DNA of 64,000 bases from Amblyornis subalaris (lineage: Eukaryota > Chordata > Aves > Passeriformes > Ptilonorhynchidae): positions 62,001 through 126,000 of the forward strand of contig JACAXG010000304.1 in assembly GCA_018881555.1 (NCBI GenBank), read 5' to 3'. The translations under genes and the position numbers were made by a program. Of the stretch, positions 24,601 to 35,488 are shown in pieces. Position 1 is the stretch's first letter. Each line of letters starts with the position of its first letter. The notes beneath the pieces are model-generated. The model made no database searches. It had not been told where the DNA came from and saw only the letters and a program-made list of their open reading frames with translations.

Positions 24601-27600
24601 TACAGGTATATTGGTTGACAGTTTCAGCAATGTCTACAGTATGTGGTTTTTCAGGGATAAGCTGTGTATTTTTAAACATTGTCTGTTTTCAGCAGCGAAA
24701 GTGTCCTCCTATTCCCAGCAGGAGACAAAATATTTTCACCTCTATTTCTGTTTTAATTAAGGGTGTTTTAATATTAATACCAGTTATTTTTATTCAAACC
24801 TAGCTTTATTTTTAAGAATGCATTTTTTTAATTTATTCTGGTCTAGTCACACTTTTCTTTCTCATGGCTAACTAATGTGGAGTCTGAATGGAATCTCCTT
24901 AAAAAACATTCATAGCTCTGTGGAAAGGAGTTGAAAAGTCAAAGAAAATTTCAGAAAAAGAAAAGGAACCAAAATATTAAGATACTAGGGGGAAAATGAA
25001 AGTTAAAAAAGGCCACACCCAAATTCAGTATTTTACTAAAGAGAATTACAGTAACTTGGATGTCAACTACAGATATGAGGATCAGATATATTGTTCATAA
25101 TAACTTTGATAGAAACTAACATATTTATTTTTTCTTAGTGTAAAGGAGAAAAATACCTTTTTCATTAGGATTTTTAATTTAAGTTTGATTGACTTCAATA
25201 ACCTAGCTGCCTCAGGATAATAGAAAATCTGCCCTTGTTTTATTTCTCTAAGTACTGATGGTAATTACCAGTCCCTATGTTGAGATCTGCTAGAAAAATG
25301 GAATTTAGTCATGTTTCATTCTTCAGAACCTTAAAAAAACTCAATTATAAAATTCAAACAGAAGGATTTTTACATACAAATAGTATTTGTAACCACAGAT
25401 TTTAAAAGACACTTAGCAGATATTTCTGGTTTAATGCTGGAATAAAATATCTGTATTTTCTTATGGACAATGACAATCTATCCTGCAAGAAAAATGTTAC
25501 AATAAAGAACAGAGTCACAGCAAAATTCAAGTATAGCAATACAGTAAAAGTGTCTCCATACTTGATATTTTTAAATTTTAATCTTCCTCCCTTCACAACT
25601 TTGATTTGGGCATCAACTTGCTCATGCAGCTTTGACTGCTTTTACTTTCAAGCTCAGAAACACTGACTTTTTTTCCCTAACTTCATATATATTTGTATTT
25701 TAAATGCTCAATGATGACAGTTGCAAGGTTTTGTTCAGTTCCTAGATAATCTTCTTCTGTAGTACTCTAAATTATTTGGAAGCAAGCTTGTGAAGATTAT
25801 CGATATGTACTTAATTTTCATCTGATGACTGCTTATAATAATGAGAAAGTGCAAGGTTATATAATGTCTTGGTTTTTACATATACATTTTTCTTAACTGT
25901 TGTTTGCTTTTGAGAAATCCCACTGAATACTTGTCAATAGGAGTGTATTTTTAAGGAAAGTCTAAACAATAACTGTGAAAAAAGATCATGACTTCCAGTG
26001 TGTTTGGACAGTGCCCAGCCCAGTGGGATTCCAGTCCTGAAGATCTCTAGATGTTACCACATTTATGCAGTTACAGATCTACCTTCAGAGTATATGGGGC
26101 TGCTTTGCAGAGCTGCTGGCTGGCAGTGGCTGCAGAGCAGCATCTGTTAGTCTGCATGCATTTTAAAAAGTGCAGTGCCTCAGTAGGGGTAAGAAAATCC
26201 ACGAATCAGATATTTTATAACCGTATTTTGGAAACTGGTTAGCTGCAAAATGAGCAAAACTCCTGTGTTTTTTTACTGTCAACAGCCAGGCCAGGAAGTA
26301 AGCTTTCAATTGTGTTCTTTGTTGTGGGATTGGTCAAAATAAGATGGTAAGAGTTTTGGTATGAGGAGAATTATTAGGCTCAGATGTTTAAGAAGCCAAG
26401 GGGCATCTTAAAGTCAAGAAGAGCAATCTGTCAGGCAAGGGCAGAATCCACATTTAGATGTGACACTAAATCAGAATAATAAAGTTGCAGAAACTAACAG
26501 TCAAACCTGAAGATTTTGATCATGTCATGTTGTATTGGTAGTATTCATTCAAGAGACTACCAATTTCATTTTTCCAGAATATAGAATCATAAAATATTTT
26601 TCATCCTAACTTTTTTGCTTGACTGTCCATGTGCATTATATTGACCTCAGCCATTCATATCACCAGCATGTGAAGTTGGCATTTGCCAGCTTCTACAATG
26701 AAGTTGGTTGTTAGTGTACCACACAGCAGTTTAAGACAGAAAATGGGAAAACAACACTACAGTTAAAAGGGAAAGGCTCTTTTATGCTGCAGTGTGTGTT
26801 GATTCACCTTGGAGTTGGGATTGGGGTACTGATCTTGCTAGATTTAAAAGGGGGAGGGCATGAAAGGAAAGAATCTGCTTTTTAATTAAATCTGCTGTGT
26901 AGCTGGATTAGACACACTGTAAATACACAGATACACAATGTAGAAATTGAATGTTAGAATTCAATCTGAACATAATCTCGAATGATGCTTACTGCTGATA
27001 CAGCTTAGTCAGGCTTTAGTGGTGTACTTGATGCTTAATTCCTGACTTTGACAACTGTTTCTAGAAGATATATGATTTTTCAACATTTTCCTCCTGCAGC
27101 CAATTTTTGCCATACGAGCATTAACTGAATGGGACTTGAGGATGAGAAGAAATTCTTACATTGTAGATACGTCTATGTACTTATCCTCTCACTAAAAATA
27201 CTTTGAAGTTTCCATCAGAAAATAAGATTTTCAATATTCAGATTCAGGTTCAAGGTTAATAACACAGTAAGAGAAGTAGCAAAGTGGGTTTCCCTAAAGA
27301 ACTATTGCAAATACTGTGTGTATATCGGTGCTTACATACGTATGCATATAATTAATTTAAATGAACAATTTTTTGTACCGTGTCCAAGTCAAATCATGCG
27401 TCTTAAAGCTGACTCTTCAATTCCTTGTTGCATACTTGCTTCAATAAATCAAATACACAGTTATTACCTTTTAATATTATTTCTACATGAAGAGATGATG
27501 CTTAGATATGATATATTTAGCACTGAAATGACAAGAATTTGCTGGTATGCAAAGAGCATAAGGAGCAACTCATGAATGCAAGAGCCTATGTTCAATGAAG

Positions 27601-27778
27601 CTAAATCTCAGGCTTCACCATTTCTAAAAGACAAAACTGAAGTAGTTGCTTCTCTGTCAGACTTGTACCCAATGTATGTGTCAAGGGTATGTGTCAATGA
27701 TAAAGGACCATTAGCACAGAGAATTGCACTGTTAGATTATTGTCTGTAAGGGTAGATGGAGGATTGTTGCAGGCATAC
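18621..27778. other. Long AT-rich non-coding stretch
   Basis: Nine kilobases without a defensible gene. Named contents are a small 19-bp tandem repeat at 22404-22450 and A runs at 23103-23114 and 23342-23356. At 23640-23700 the plus strand has a T-run and ATGCAG, then GTAAGT 32 bases later, resembling the splice sites of a tiny exon. The segment is too short to support a call. Confidence 0.5.
22404..22450. repeat. Small tandem repeat, 19-bp period
   Basis: TATACTTG recurs at 22404, 22423 and 22442 with similar intervening sequence. Confidence 0.55.
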
Positions 27779-28023
27779 CTGTCACAGGGCCCCAATACCC
27801 AGAGGTGACTGTGAGACTGACGTTGTAAGTCTGGTGAACAGGATACTGAGCGACTTCCATGAAGCTCAAATGTTCAAGCAACACAATAGTAGCACTCTTT
27901 TTCATAGTTTCTGTTGAGCCATTCTGTAGAAATTCAAAGTATAGAACTTCCATTAAATTTGATGGGTATTTACAGAGCTGTGTGGAAATGCTGCAGTTTC
28001 CTGTTAAATTAAATATGAATATT
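27779..28023 (-). CDS. Possible internal coding exon of an unrecognised gene
   Basis: On the minus strand a continuous reading frame covers this 245-bp segment. It is bounded by good splice signals: upstream the acceptor CTGCTTTTCCTTACAG just before 28023, downstream the donor ACAG|GTATGC at 27779/27778. The exon would begin with the last base of a codon and end after one base (phase 2 in, phase 1 out). The frame encodes FNLTGNCSISTQLCKYPSNL, later EVLYFEFLQNGSTETMKKSA, and ends near YNVSLTVTSGYWGPVTG. It has two cysteines and three N-glycosylation motifs (NLT, NGS, NVS), so an extracellular or luminal protein segment would fit. The YNVSLTVTSG ending loosely recalls the last strand of PKD/Ig-like beta-sandwich domains, but I cannot name the gene. 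No partner exon was identified. Open frames of this length also arise by chance here, so the splice sites are the main support. Confidence 0.35.
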
Positions 28024-28476
28024 CTGTAAGGAAAAGCAGTTTGCATAAAATCTAGGATGGAGTTGACTGTACATCTTAGAGAAAAACCTGCCAGATCTTT
28101 CCCTTGAAGGCCAGTGCACAGGGCTGTGAGAGTGTCAAATCAGCACCGGTTATATGTTAGCTCATGATAAAACTACCTGACAATCTGCTGTAAAATACTA
28201 AAGCATTTGCTGCTTTTCTTGCCTTCTGAAGAACTGTGGTTGGTCTCTGCTGCTTTTCCAAAAAAACAAGTGCGTGTCTGTGCCCTTCACTGTAGTTAAT
28301 GCCCTATAAGTTGCTCCCCATGAGATGCAGGTGTGTGTTGGTGTTGCTGGTACCTCAGCAGTTAAAAGGGAATTACAGAAACCCTCTACCACAAGACCTG
28401 AGGCTGGTAGCCCTGGCAGCAGCCTACTCTGCCTCTAGCTTCAAGAAGTAGTTCTGAAGTAAACCCGAAACCACCT
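28024..28476. other. Non-coding gap between exon candidate and solo LTR
   Basis: If the exon candidate is real, this is intron upstream of it on the minus strand. Nothing else recognised apart from the LTR target-site duplication at its right edge. Confidence 0.4.
28473..28476. repeat. Target-site duplication, left copy (ACCT)
   Basis: ACCT directly precedes the LTR terminal TGT and is repeated directly after its terminal ACA at 28958-28961. Confidence 0.6.
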
Positions 28477-28521
28477 TGTTATACATACAGTCAAAGAGTT
28501 GGCTTTCGTAAATGGTTACTG

Positions 28522-28600
28522 TTAATGAGTTAATTATTATGTTATTGTTAATAAGTTAATCATTATGTATTATTAATGAGTTAATCATTCTATATTATTG
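28522..28600 (+). repeat. ~26-bp tandem repeat in LTR U3
   Basis: Three units start at 28522, 28548 and 28573, each beginning TTAATRAGTTAATYATT. Tandem repeats in U3 are often enhancer repeats in retroviral LTRs; that role is inferred here. Confidence 0.8.
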
Positions 28601-28745
28601 TAAATTGTTATAATACTGGTTATGAGAGTGAGTTAATTGTTATAATGGTTAGGTACCCTTATTAATTATATTGTTAGGTATAATCTTGTTAAAAGTTCTT
28701 GTTAGAGAGGGAAGGGAAGTGGGTGTTAACCCCCAGAACAACGAG

Positions 28746-28790
28746 CCAATAAGAACACTCCCAGGAGGCAGGGCTAGGGAGGGTATAAAA
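28746..28790 (+). promoter_or_regulatory. LTR promoter: CCAAT and TATA boxes
   Basis: GCCAAT at 28745-28750 and TATAAAA at 28784-28790 lie 34 bp apart. Transcription would start about 25-30 bp downstream, near 28815-28820, and run rightward. Confidence 0.7.
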
Positions 28791-28913
28791 ACTGTATCCC
28801 CGAGCCGAAGTGTGTGCTTCTAGCTGTACCCTGTCGGCAGCTATGCACCCAGCGCTGTACCCCTCTGCTTTGAGTGGATGATTTTTATCATTTGTCCCCT
28901 ATTGTCCTTTGTT

Positions 28914-28919
28914 AATAAA
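28914..28919 (+). terminator. LTR polyadenylation signal AATAAA
   Basis: A canonical AATAAA about 125 bp downstream of the TATA box, followed by a T-rich stretch, marks the probable R/U5 boundary region. Confidence 0.7.
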
Positions 28920-28957
28920 CCTTTAAATTTTTTCATGGAGTAAGTGTGTTTCTCACA

Positions 28958-28961
28958 ACCT
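28958..28961. repeat. Target-site duplication, right copy (ACCT)
   Basis: Pairs with the ACCT at 28473-28476. Confidence 0.6.
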
Positions 28962-30354
28962 CCTTCTGATAAGTGGTAGTATTTCTTGTGTCAACTGGAT
29001 CCCGTATTTTTTTATTAAATAGGATCCATTTCAGCAATCATGCTGCATAAGCCCCTTTGATGTTTTGTTGATTTGGGCTGAGTGCGTTGCTCCAGAGGTG
29101 ACTGAAAAAACCTGTCTGCTATCCTCAGCATCGTGTTGAAATAGCTGCTACGGGTGTGTTGCTGATTCTGCAGGTCACCCTTGAAATGCTGAATGTGTGA
29201 AATGCTGTGTGTCTGTGTTTCTAACACAGTTACTAAGGAATTTCAGAGAGAAGTGATAAAAAATTCCTGGGTATTTTCTGCATGGAGAACTGTGAAATGA
29301 TTGAGTGTGTCTGTGTTTTGAGTCTGAAGAAACCATTATTAAAATCTAGTCAAATCTTGGTCAAGGATCAGTTCTAGAGTCAGTGTTAAGCCCATACTTT
29401 GTGACTGAGCTAAACTGAAATGTTGATTTTATTTCATTATTTTTTCTGAATCAGTTTTTATGAGTGCACTTTATGAGATTGCATGGCTCTAACTTCCAAA
29501 TTACATTTATTTTTATCTATTGAATACCCTGCATATTCTCAGTAGAGGTGAAGGTATTTGATGACATGTCAGGAGGATTAGAATTCATTTCATGGTGACT
29601 GCCAAGCCTTTGAAATTTTATTTTTTTGCAAATATAGGTAAAATACCCTAACATCGAAAGAATGTTTCAGTAAAAATTGTGTAGAGGTTTGACTGTATCT
29701 GTATTGCATCAGGTAGGTAGTGACTATTTTAATGCACAGTACCTGGCATCTTTTTCCACCATAAATGTCTGTGGAGGTAGGTCTGATTAAACTTTTGTAT
29801 GGGGATTTCCCTACCCGTGGATATGTACACAACAGAGTGGAAGTTTTGTGGTGTTAATTCTGCCTTTAGATTCTTTACATAGTCATTTGTTCAATTGCAT
29901 TATTATGGTAATCTTATGTTTTAAATATGTAAAAATATATAGATGCCTCCTCCACTTGTACTTGATCTCCTTCTGCAGAATCCTACTTAAGGCAAGGAGA
30001 TGGTCCCGGCAATGAGATTAGTAGTCAGCGGGTAGCATAGAGGGTACCTCTTCATATTTGAAAATATTTGTAGTAAAGAAAAACTGACCATGGGGAGGTC
30101 TTTCATCTCCATTACGTTTAGAAAATGAAGAAGTTAGCTTTTGGCCGCATTTGAAAAGCATCCTCTCCATTTCACTGTATTTTACTCTGTGTTGTATTTT
30201 ACGGTGTGCAGAATGATTCAGCACTGCATGGCATCGTGTGCCATGACGTTGTGTTATATTTTGTATTGCAGGCATTCTCGTGTAGGGTGTGTCACTGTAG
30301 GGCCCTTATTTTATTGCATGTCTTGTGTATGGTATGGTGTGTGGTGTAAGTGTA
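28962..30354. other. Non-coding stretch with a TGT-rich patch
   Basis: No gene supported. Between about 30175 and 30350 the plus strand is rich in repeated TGTATTTT, GTGTGT and TGTGGTGTAAG phrases, a decayed low-complexity tract leading into the CR1 3' end. The minus-strand open frames here (70-85 codons) have no splice context or domain. Confidence 0.5.
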
Positions 30355-30528
30355 TGAGCTGGAGTGAGGCATTGGAATAGGCTAGCCAGGAAAGTGGTTG
30401 AAGTGACATAGATGTGGCGCATGGGGACTTGGTTTTATGTGGACTTGGCAGTGCTGGGTTAATAGCTGGATTCAGTGATCTTGAAGGTCTTTTCCAACTT
30501 AAATGATTTTATAATTCTATATATTTCT
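30355..30528 (+). mobile_element. CR1 LINE 3' end
   Basis: The end of the CR1 3' UTR is recognisable: a degraded 'GGAACAGGCTGCC' region at 30372-30390, CATGGGGACTTGGTTTTATG at 30420-30439, then GTGATCTTGAAGGTCTTTTC and CAACTTAAATGATTTTATAA with the terminal ATTCTAT octamer remnant at 30513-30519. It is 5'-truncated, as most CR1 copies are. Divergence is moderate. Confidence 0.85.
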
Positions 30529-31664
30529 TTTGACTGCTTTATAATTTTCCAGTTATGTGGAATTAGATCTGGATTATTAGAGAAATAAGGAAAAAAATTC
30601 TTTAAATGTGGTTGAGAGTAGACTCGCAGACTGAATTACCTTCATTTTGAGGAAATAGTTTCTTAAAATCGTACGTACCTCTTGATTATTGCTTAAGATA
30701 GCTGGTCCAAAACAGTGGAAAAAAACAGATGTATGCTGTATGCTGGCCAGAGACATGTGCTGGCCACATGCCAACAATGTTTCTTATAGCATCAAGAAAC
30801 TTATTAGAGATTTTAAAAGTTGCACTGTTTTGTTACAGACGAATGAAACAACAAAGTTTAAATAAAAGTTGTAACTCAAGCCAACAAAATTAATAAAAGA
30901 AGAGGAAAGATTGTAATAAATAAGTGAATTATAATGTTGGCTTTCGCATATATGAATTTAACATTTATCCATAATAATGTACTATGTAGAAATAATAAAA
31001 TATAGTTAAATAAAAACAAGACTAAAGTGAATAATAACTTTAAAATAGTTGTGATAGAAACATGTTAATAAATATCTTTAAGCTAACAAAACATGGTAAT
31101 AAATATTTTTAAGCTAAGCAATTCAAGACAACAAAAGTTAAACTCTGTATGTCCTAGAGTTTGTTTTCTCACCAGAGAAATCAAGAAAATTGCTTATCCC
31201 ACCATAAACTTCCAGAGGAAGAATCGATCACAAATCAAACAAGAAAAGACAGATACCTGAATTCCTCAAGACTACCAAGAAAATTGAAATACCACATGTT
31301 CCATATCTTCAGGAAAACCAGAGAGGAAATTAATTTATTTAGCAACTCAACTGGTATCCAATAGACTAGAAGTTGTTTCTCTATAAGTTCTAGAATCTCA
31401 TGTGATTCAGTTTACCTAATTTGGATGTTTAAAGCCAATGTAGTACTACAACTAGTGTTTAATGCACCTTGATTCGACAGCAAGTATGTACACTCTTCCC
31501 AGAGCGAGGGAAGCCTCTGCTGTTGGAGTCGCCGGAGGAGGAGTAACTTGCACAGCTGCTGATGGAGGGGAATTGGACACATGTGGGCAGGCTAAAACAG
31601 CCTGGACTCAAGTCAGCCTAAAATGCAACGTCACTACAACCTGCAGAGTGTTCCCAGTGGGTAA
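30529..31664. other. A-rich non-coding stretch, then GC-rich edge
   Basis: From about 30840 to 31380 the plus strand is strikingly A-rich with many AATAAA-like words and a 30-bp tandem duplication. From about 31470 it switches to GC-rich sequence continuing into the LTR-like block. The latter part may be internal sequence of the same retroviral element, but no primer-binding site or gag/pol motif could be identified. Confidence 0.45.
31058..31117. repeat. 30-bp tandem duplication
   Basis: Two adjacent 30-bp units (31058-31087, 31088-31117) share AAACATGKTAATAAATATYT and TTTAAGCTAA, differing at about three positions. Confidence 0.85.
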
Positions 31665-32202
31665 TGTGTCGCCGGCGTGCTGGATGGTGGGGTGCGGTGA
31701 CCTTCCGAAAGCGTCTCCAGAGAAGCCGCTCGGCAGGGCAAATACACACAAACACACTCACACCGGATAGCTTTTCCTATAAGCTGGATCAACGGCAAAG
31801 AGGCTGGAAGGGTCTTTGTATGAGGTTCCACAAGAGAAGCTTACTGCAGAGACGTGAAGGTTCCCAGTGACAAAGACGGGCCACATGGCAGGGTCCAGGG
31901 TTATATACGGGGTCGGTAGGGGCGGGGAGAGCATCAGGGACCAATAATCTGAGGGCATGGGGGCAATACATAGGTGGTGATGGGGTGTGGGAGCCAATGG
32001 GAATGACTGGGGGAGTGGCGAGGGAACAAGGGCCAATGGGGAAACAAGAAAGGGAGAAGCCTCTGGAACCGGGACATGTAGGATAGAAAGGGGCAGGGAG
32101 GCCACCGGGCCAACCGGGGAGCCAGCACCGAGGGACATTAACATAGTGAAACAAAGCGTCCTGGGAGAGGCCTTTTCAGTCACCCTTACCTGGGGAGCTA
32201 CA
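31665..32202 (-). mobile_element. Probable ERV LTR, minus strand, CpG-rich
   Basis: A GC- and CpG-rich block of about 540 bp in AT-rich surroundings. On the minus strand it would start TGTAGCTCCCC (at 32202) and end GGCGACACA (at 31665), giving TG...CA ends. Upstream of a TATA box (TATATAA, plus 31901-31907) lie three inverted CCAAT motifs (plus 31941, 31994, 32033), two in the phrase CCAATGGG. Downstream of the TATA box, TCTGCAGTAAGCTTCTCTTG at about 31830-31850 resembles a decayed AATAAAGCTTCT polyadenylation segment. This order fits U3-R-U5 on the minus strand. No target-site duplication was found for these boundaries, so the ends are provisional. Long antisense open frames (up to 141 codons) within it reflect low stop-codon density in GC-rich DNA. 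A CpG-island promoter is the alternative, but the motif order favours an LTR. Confidence 0.6.
31901..32037 (-). promoter_or_regulatory. LTR promoter motifs on the minus strand
   Basis: TATATAA (minus) at 31901-31907, with CCAAT motifs (plus-strand sense) at 31941-31945, 31994-31998 and 32033-32037 further upstream. Confidence 0.5.
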
Positions 32203-35200
32203 TAAGTCTCCTCTCTCCAAGGGACCCTGGTGGTCCCTCTGCAAGCAGACTAACTGGCCTCCTCCACGGTAATGCATGTACATAGACTGCTTGACTGTTT
32301 CACTGATGTTATCACTCTGACAGTTCACACTTTTCAGTTTGTAACTATCATATGGACTTACCAGTATAACTAAATGAGCTACGAATAGGTTGAAATGCTT
32401 AAGGGACGTTGTTAGTTTTTTTGGTTTTGATACAGATGTACAGATTCTATTGTTAAGTTAGACCTAAGTAAATAAATCACTTATTCAAACTATGTCCTGT
32501 TGATTCAGCCAAACTCTAATTCAGTGGATGTTACATGCTCAGGCTTTTTTAATCCAAATTTAAATTCCCACGTGAAACAGGGTTGTCCTAAGCTATACTG
32601 ATTAGTTGCATATGTAAATTTCTTTAACAGGTCCTTATGGACTGTCAGACTTCTAAATAATTTAAATGCACTTTCTTATTCATGAAGCAAGGATGCTTTT
32701 AACCTTTTCACTGTTTTCGGCTGTAAGGGACCATAACCTTTGTGTGAACCTATGGTCACTTATGGACTGTGATGCCTATTCATATACTGAATCCTAAAAA
32801 TATCACAGCACCTCTCTCAAACTGCTGCACATGTCTGTTACAGAAAACAGAACATTGGGCTTTTAATTGGAATTAATCAAGAATCTTGTAGGATATCTTA
32901 AAAAGAGGGAAAATAAATCAATGGAAATTGATTTATTGAATGAAAATGAATGTAAAAAATTTGAAAATGAAACCATCCAGGGTTTTGCTAAATGTTGATG
33001 TTTCTCTAGTCATCTAAAAAATTCTTCACATAGATTTAAATTGGAAATGCTACCTTGCATGAAGTCTTGACCAGTAATTGTAAAATTATAAATGTTCTGG
33101 TTCATATTCTTTTCATTTTTTAGGCTTCTGCAATTCTGAAAGGCACAGGCTGGACTGAGAATAAATGAAAAGTATAAACTTCTTCCCATTTTATTTCTGC
33201 CTTTTCAATCTGCATCTCAGTTAGATGAAGGATTTCTGCTCCACTCAGTTAAAATGCTGCTCTCCAGGAAGAATTTTGATGGTGTATAAGTAACAGAGTT
33301 TTTTTCAAAGCAAGATGAAAGAAGTTTTTCTTGAAATATGGCTGAACTGCATGCAGGGTGTCTACTATGTTGCATATGTTGCATCGTAATTTGATTCTCT
33401 ATTAAAATGATTGGTGTAGCACATATTAATGTGCTTGCTACATTGAAATTGTATTTTGATATCTGCAGTTGCAGAACTGTGTAAAACTCCTTAAATGCTC
33501 CATGAATAGGTTTCTTAATTCAGCATGCTTCCATATGCTGTTACAGAACAGATATAAAGAAAATAATTGTGAATGTATGTTTTCTTAAGACCAGTTGCAT
33601 TTGTTGTCAGGTTATTGCAAAGACGTGCAATAAATTTAATAGATTTCAGGCTGATGGCTTTCGTAGTTTTCCTTCGACTGGATAGGCTCTTGCTTTTTAA
33701 ATTTATGTGCCAAAAAGTAATCTCACAGAATTGTGTCCAGTTTGATTTTAAGAATCAAATATGAGAAGATGCTTTCCTGTTACTATATCACAATTTTAGG
33801 AAAGTGTAACAGAAACTAAAAGGATACTTGCTACGCTATATATTATATACTTAATGTAGCTAATTACATTTGTGCAGTATTTCAACTATTATGTGATATT
33901 TATTTCTTTTGACGGAATATTAGTCTTTTTCGGTAGTTTCCTTTACTAACATTCAAAACTAATGAACTGGTGTTCCTGTAAATGTTTCTCCCTACAGTGT
34001 CTGAATCATTACAGATTCTTGTTTGGTTGGGCAATGAGTTTTTGAGTGTTTATAACCATTGTAAAATTGGCCATGCCATCGAAATATATACCTAAATAAT
34101 ATTTTTTGCAATTCTGTGCACCACACGGAAAAAAGAGAAAGGGAAGATGAGTCTGGAAACTGTGTAAGAAATACGTACACAGGCATTCAGTATTCACCTA
34201 AGAATTTGTGCTCTTTGAAGCTTTTCTATTATACATATCAAATAGAGTTCGGTATCCTAGAGGCAAACGTGTATTGGCACTGACAGTTTGAATAATTACC
34301 TTTGTATCTTCACATCATGCTTAAAACTGCACATTGTTTTAATGTAGAATGCAGTTTGTTGATTTATTGGGGTTTTTTTAATTTAATCAGAACACATGCC
34401 TAAAATCCTTATCTGGAATTGCAGGAGTGGAATTCTGGTGGAGCTGAGATCAAAACTTAGCTCTTTCCAAGGCAGAATTTAATGTATGTGCCAAAGACTT
34501 GCACTCATCAGGCTTTTAAAATACTCTTGGGCATGACCATGTGAACACTGCTGGCAGGTCTGGACGTTTTAATTATTTGAAGGCTTTGATTTTTTTTAGA
34601 AGGACAGAAAGAAACATGATGGAGGGTTTACATTTTAAATGTATTTTGGTGTCCACTGTTATTGTGTATCCAATAGTAATCAGCTATTAAGTACAATGAT
34701 ACAGACTGCAACATTTTCTATTTTGTTTTGTGCTTTTAGTTATTTATTTATCTATTTAGTGTATCTAAAAATTTTCTTCATTGAAACACACCAAATTATT
34801 TAATGATTTCCCCCTAAGCTTAATCATTGTCACGTATTTGTGAAATACCATGCCTGTGGTCAGACTAACAGAGAAGAGAAATAGCCCCTTGGACAAGACT
34901 TACACTAAAGCTGGTCTTGCCATATTACTCCATTTCCCACCTCTTCTGAAGTGAGAACCAGTCTAAACATTACACATCAGTGAATTAAGCTAAAAGTTCT
35001 TACTATAATTTGTCTTTGCTGACATACTCAGAAATAAAATATGATCTGATTTATGCTAAGAAATGTTAGTGTGGAAGTGCAAAAAGCAATGAAATAGAAT
35101 CATGGTAGTATAGCCTACACTGGAATTTGATAGAAGCTGTACAAAAGTGTTCCATTTAATTTGTTCAATTGTTGCTTTTCAGCCTAATAAATCAGTCTCT

Positions 35201-35488
35201 GATTAATAGAGGGCTTGTGAGAATCAGTGTTCTTCAGTATACTACCTCTTCAGTAAGTGTGTTTCTTTACATATTAATCAATTCATGAAAGGAACTTTGC
35301 CTGAGTGGCTTGGCAGTTTTGCAGTCTAGAGTATTTTAATTATCCAATTAAAAGTACACTTTGTTTTTTGAGGTTAAGACTGGAACAAGGGATATTTTGA
35401 GATGAGGAGGCTGTGCTATTTAGATAAGTGCCACGGGGGAGCTGTTCCCTTATTCATGAGCCATCAGAAGAGGTGAACTGCTTATGTC
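32203..35488. other. AT-rich non-coding stretch
   Basis: No gene, RNA or recognisable repeat. Open frames are under 70 codons. Confidence 0.55.

Larger units (their letters stand above)
28477..28957 (+). mobile_element. Solo LTR of an endogenous retrovirus
   Basis: A 481-bp element begins TGTTATACA and ends TCTCACA, giving the TG...CA ends expected of LTRs. It is flanked by 4-bp direct repeats ACCT (28473-28476 and 28958-28961). In plus orientation it carries, in the right order, an AT-rich U3 with ~26-bp tandem repeats, a CCAAT box (28746-28750), a TATA box (TATAAAA, 28784-28790) and a polyadenylation signal (AATAAA, 28914-28919) about 38 bp before its 3' end. No retroviral internal sequence or second LTR lies alongside, so it is a solo LTR left by recombination between the two LTRs. 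Well-preserved motifs and an intact duplication argue for a fairly young insertion. It sits about 450 bp from the exon candidate and in the opposite orientation. The ERV family is not assigned. Confidence 0.8.

Noticed and set aside
26575..26640. Possible CR1 tail (ATAGAATCATAAAATA)
   Set aside because: The match is under 20 bases and the following sequence does not continue as CR1.
31758..32183. 141- and 121-codon minus-strand open frames
   Set aside because: They overlap each other in the GC-rich LTR-like block (sense to the proposed LTR, mostly in U3) and show no retroviral or host protein motif.
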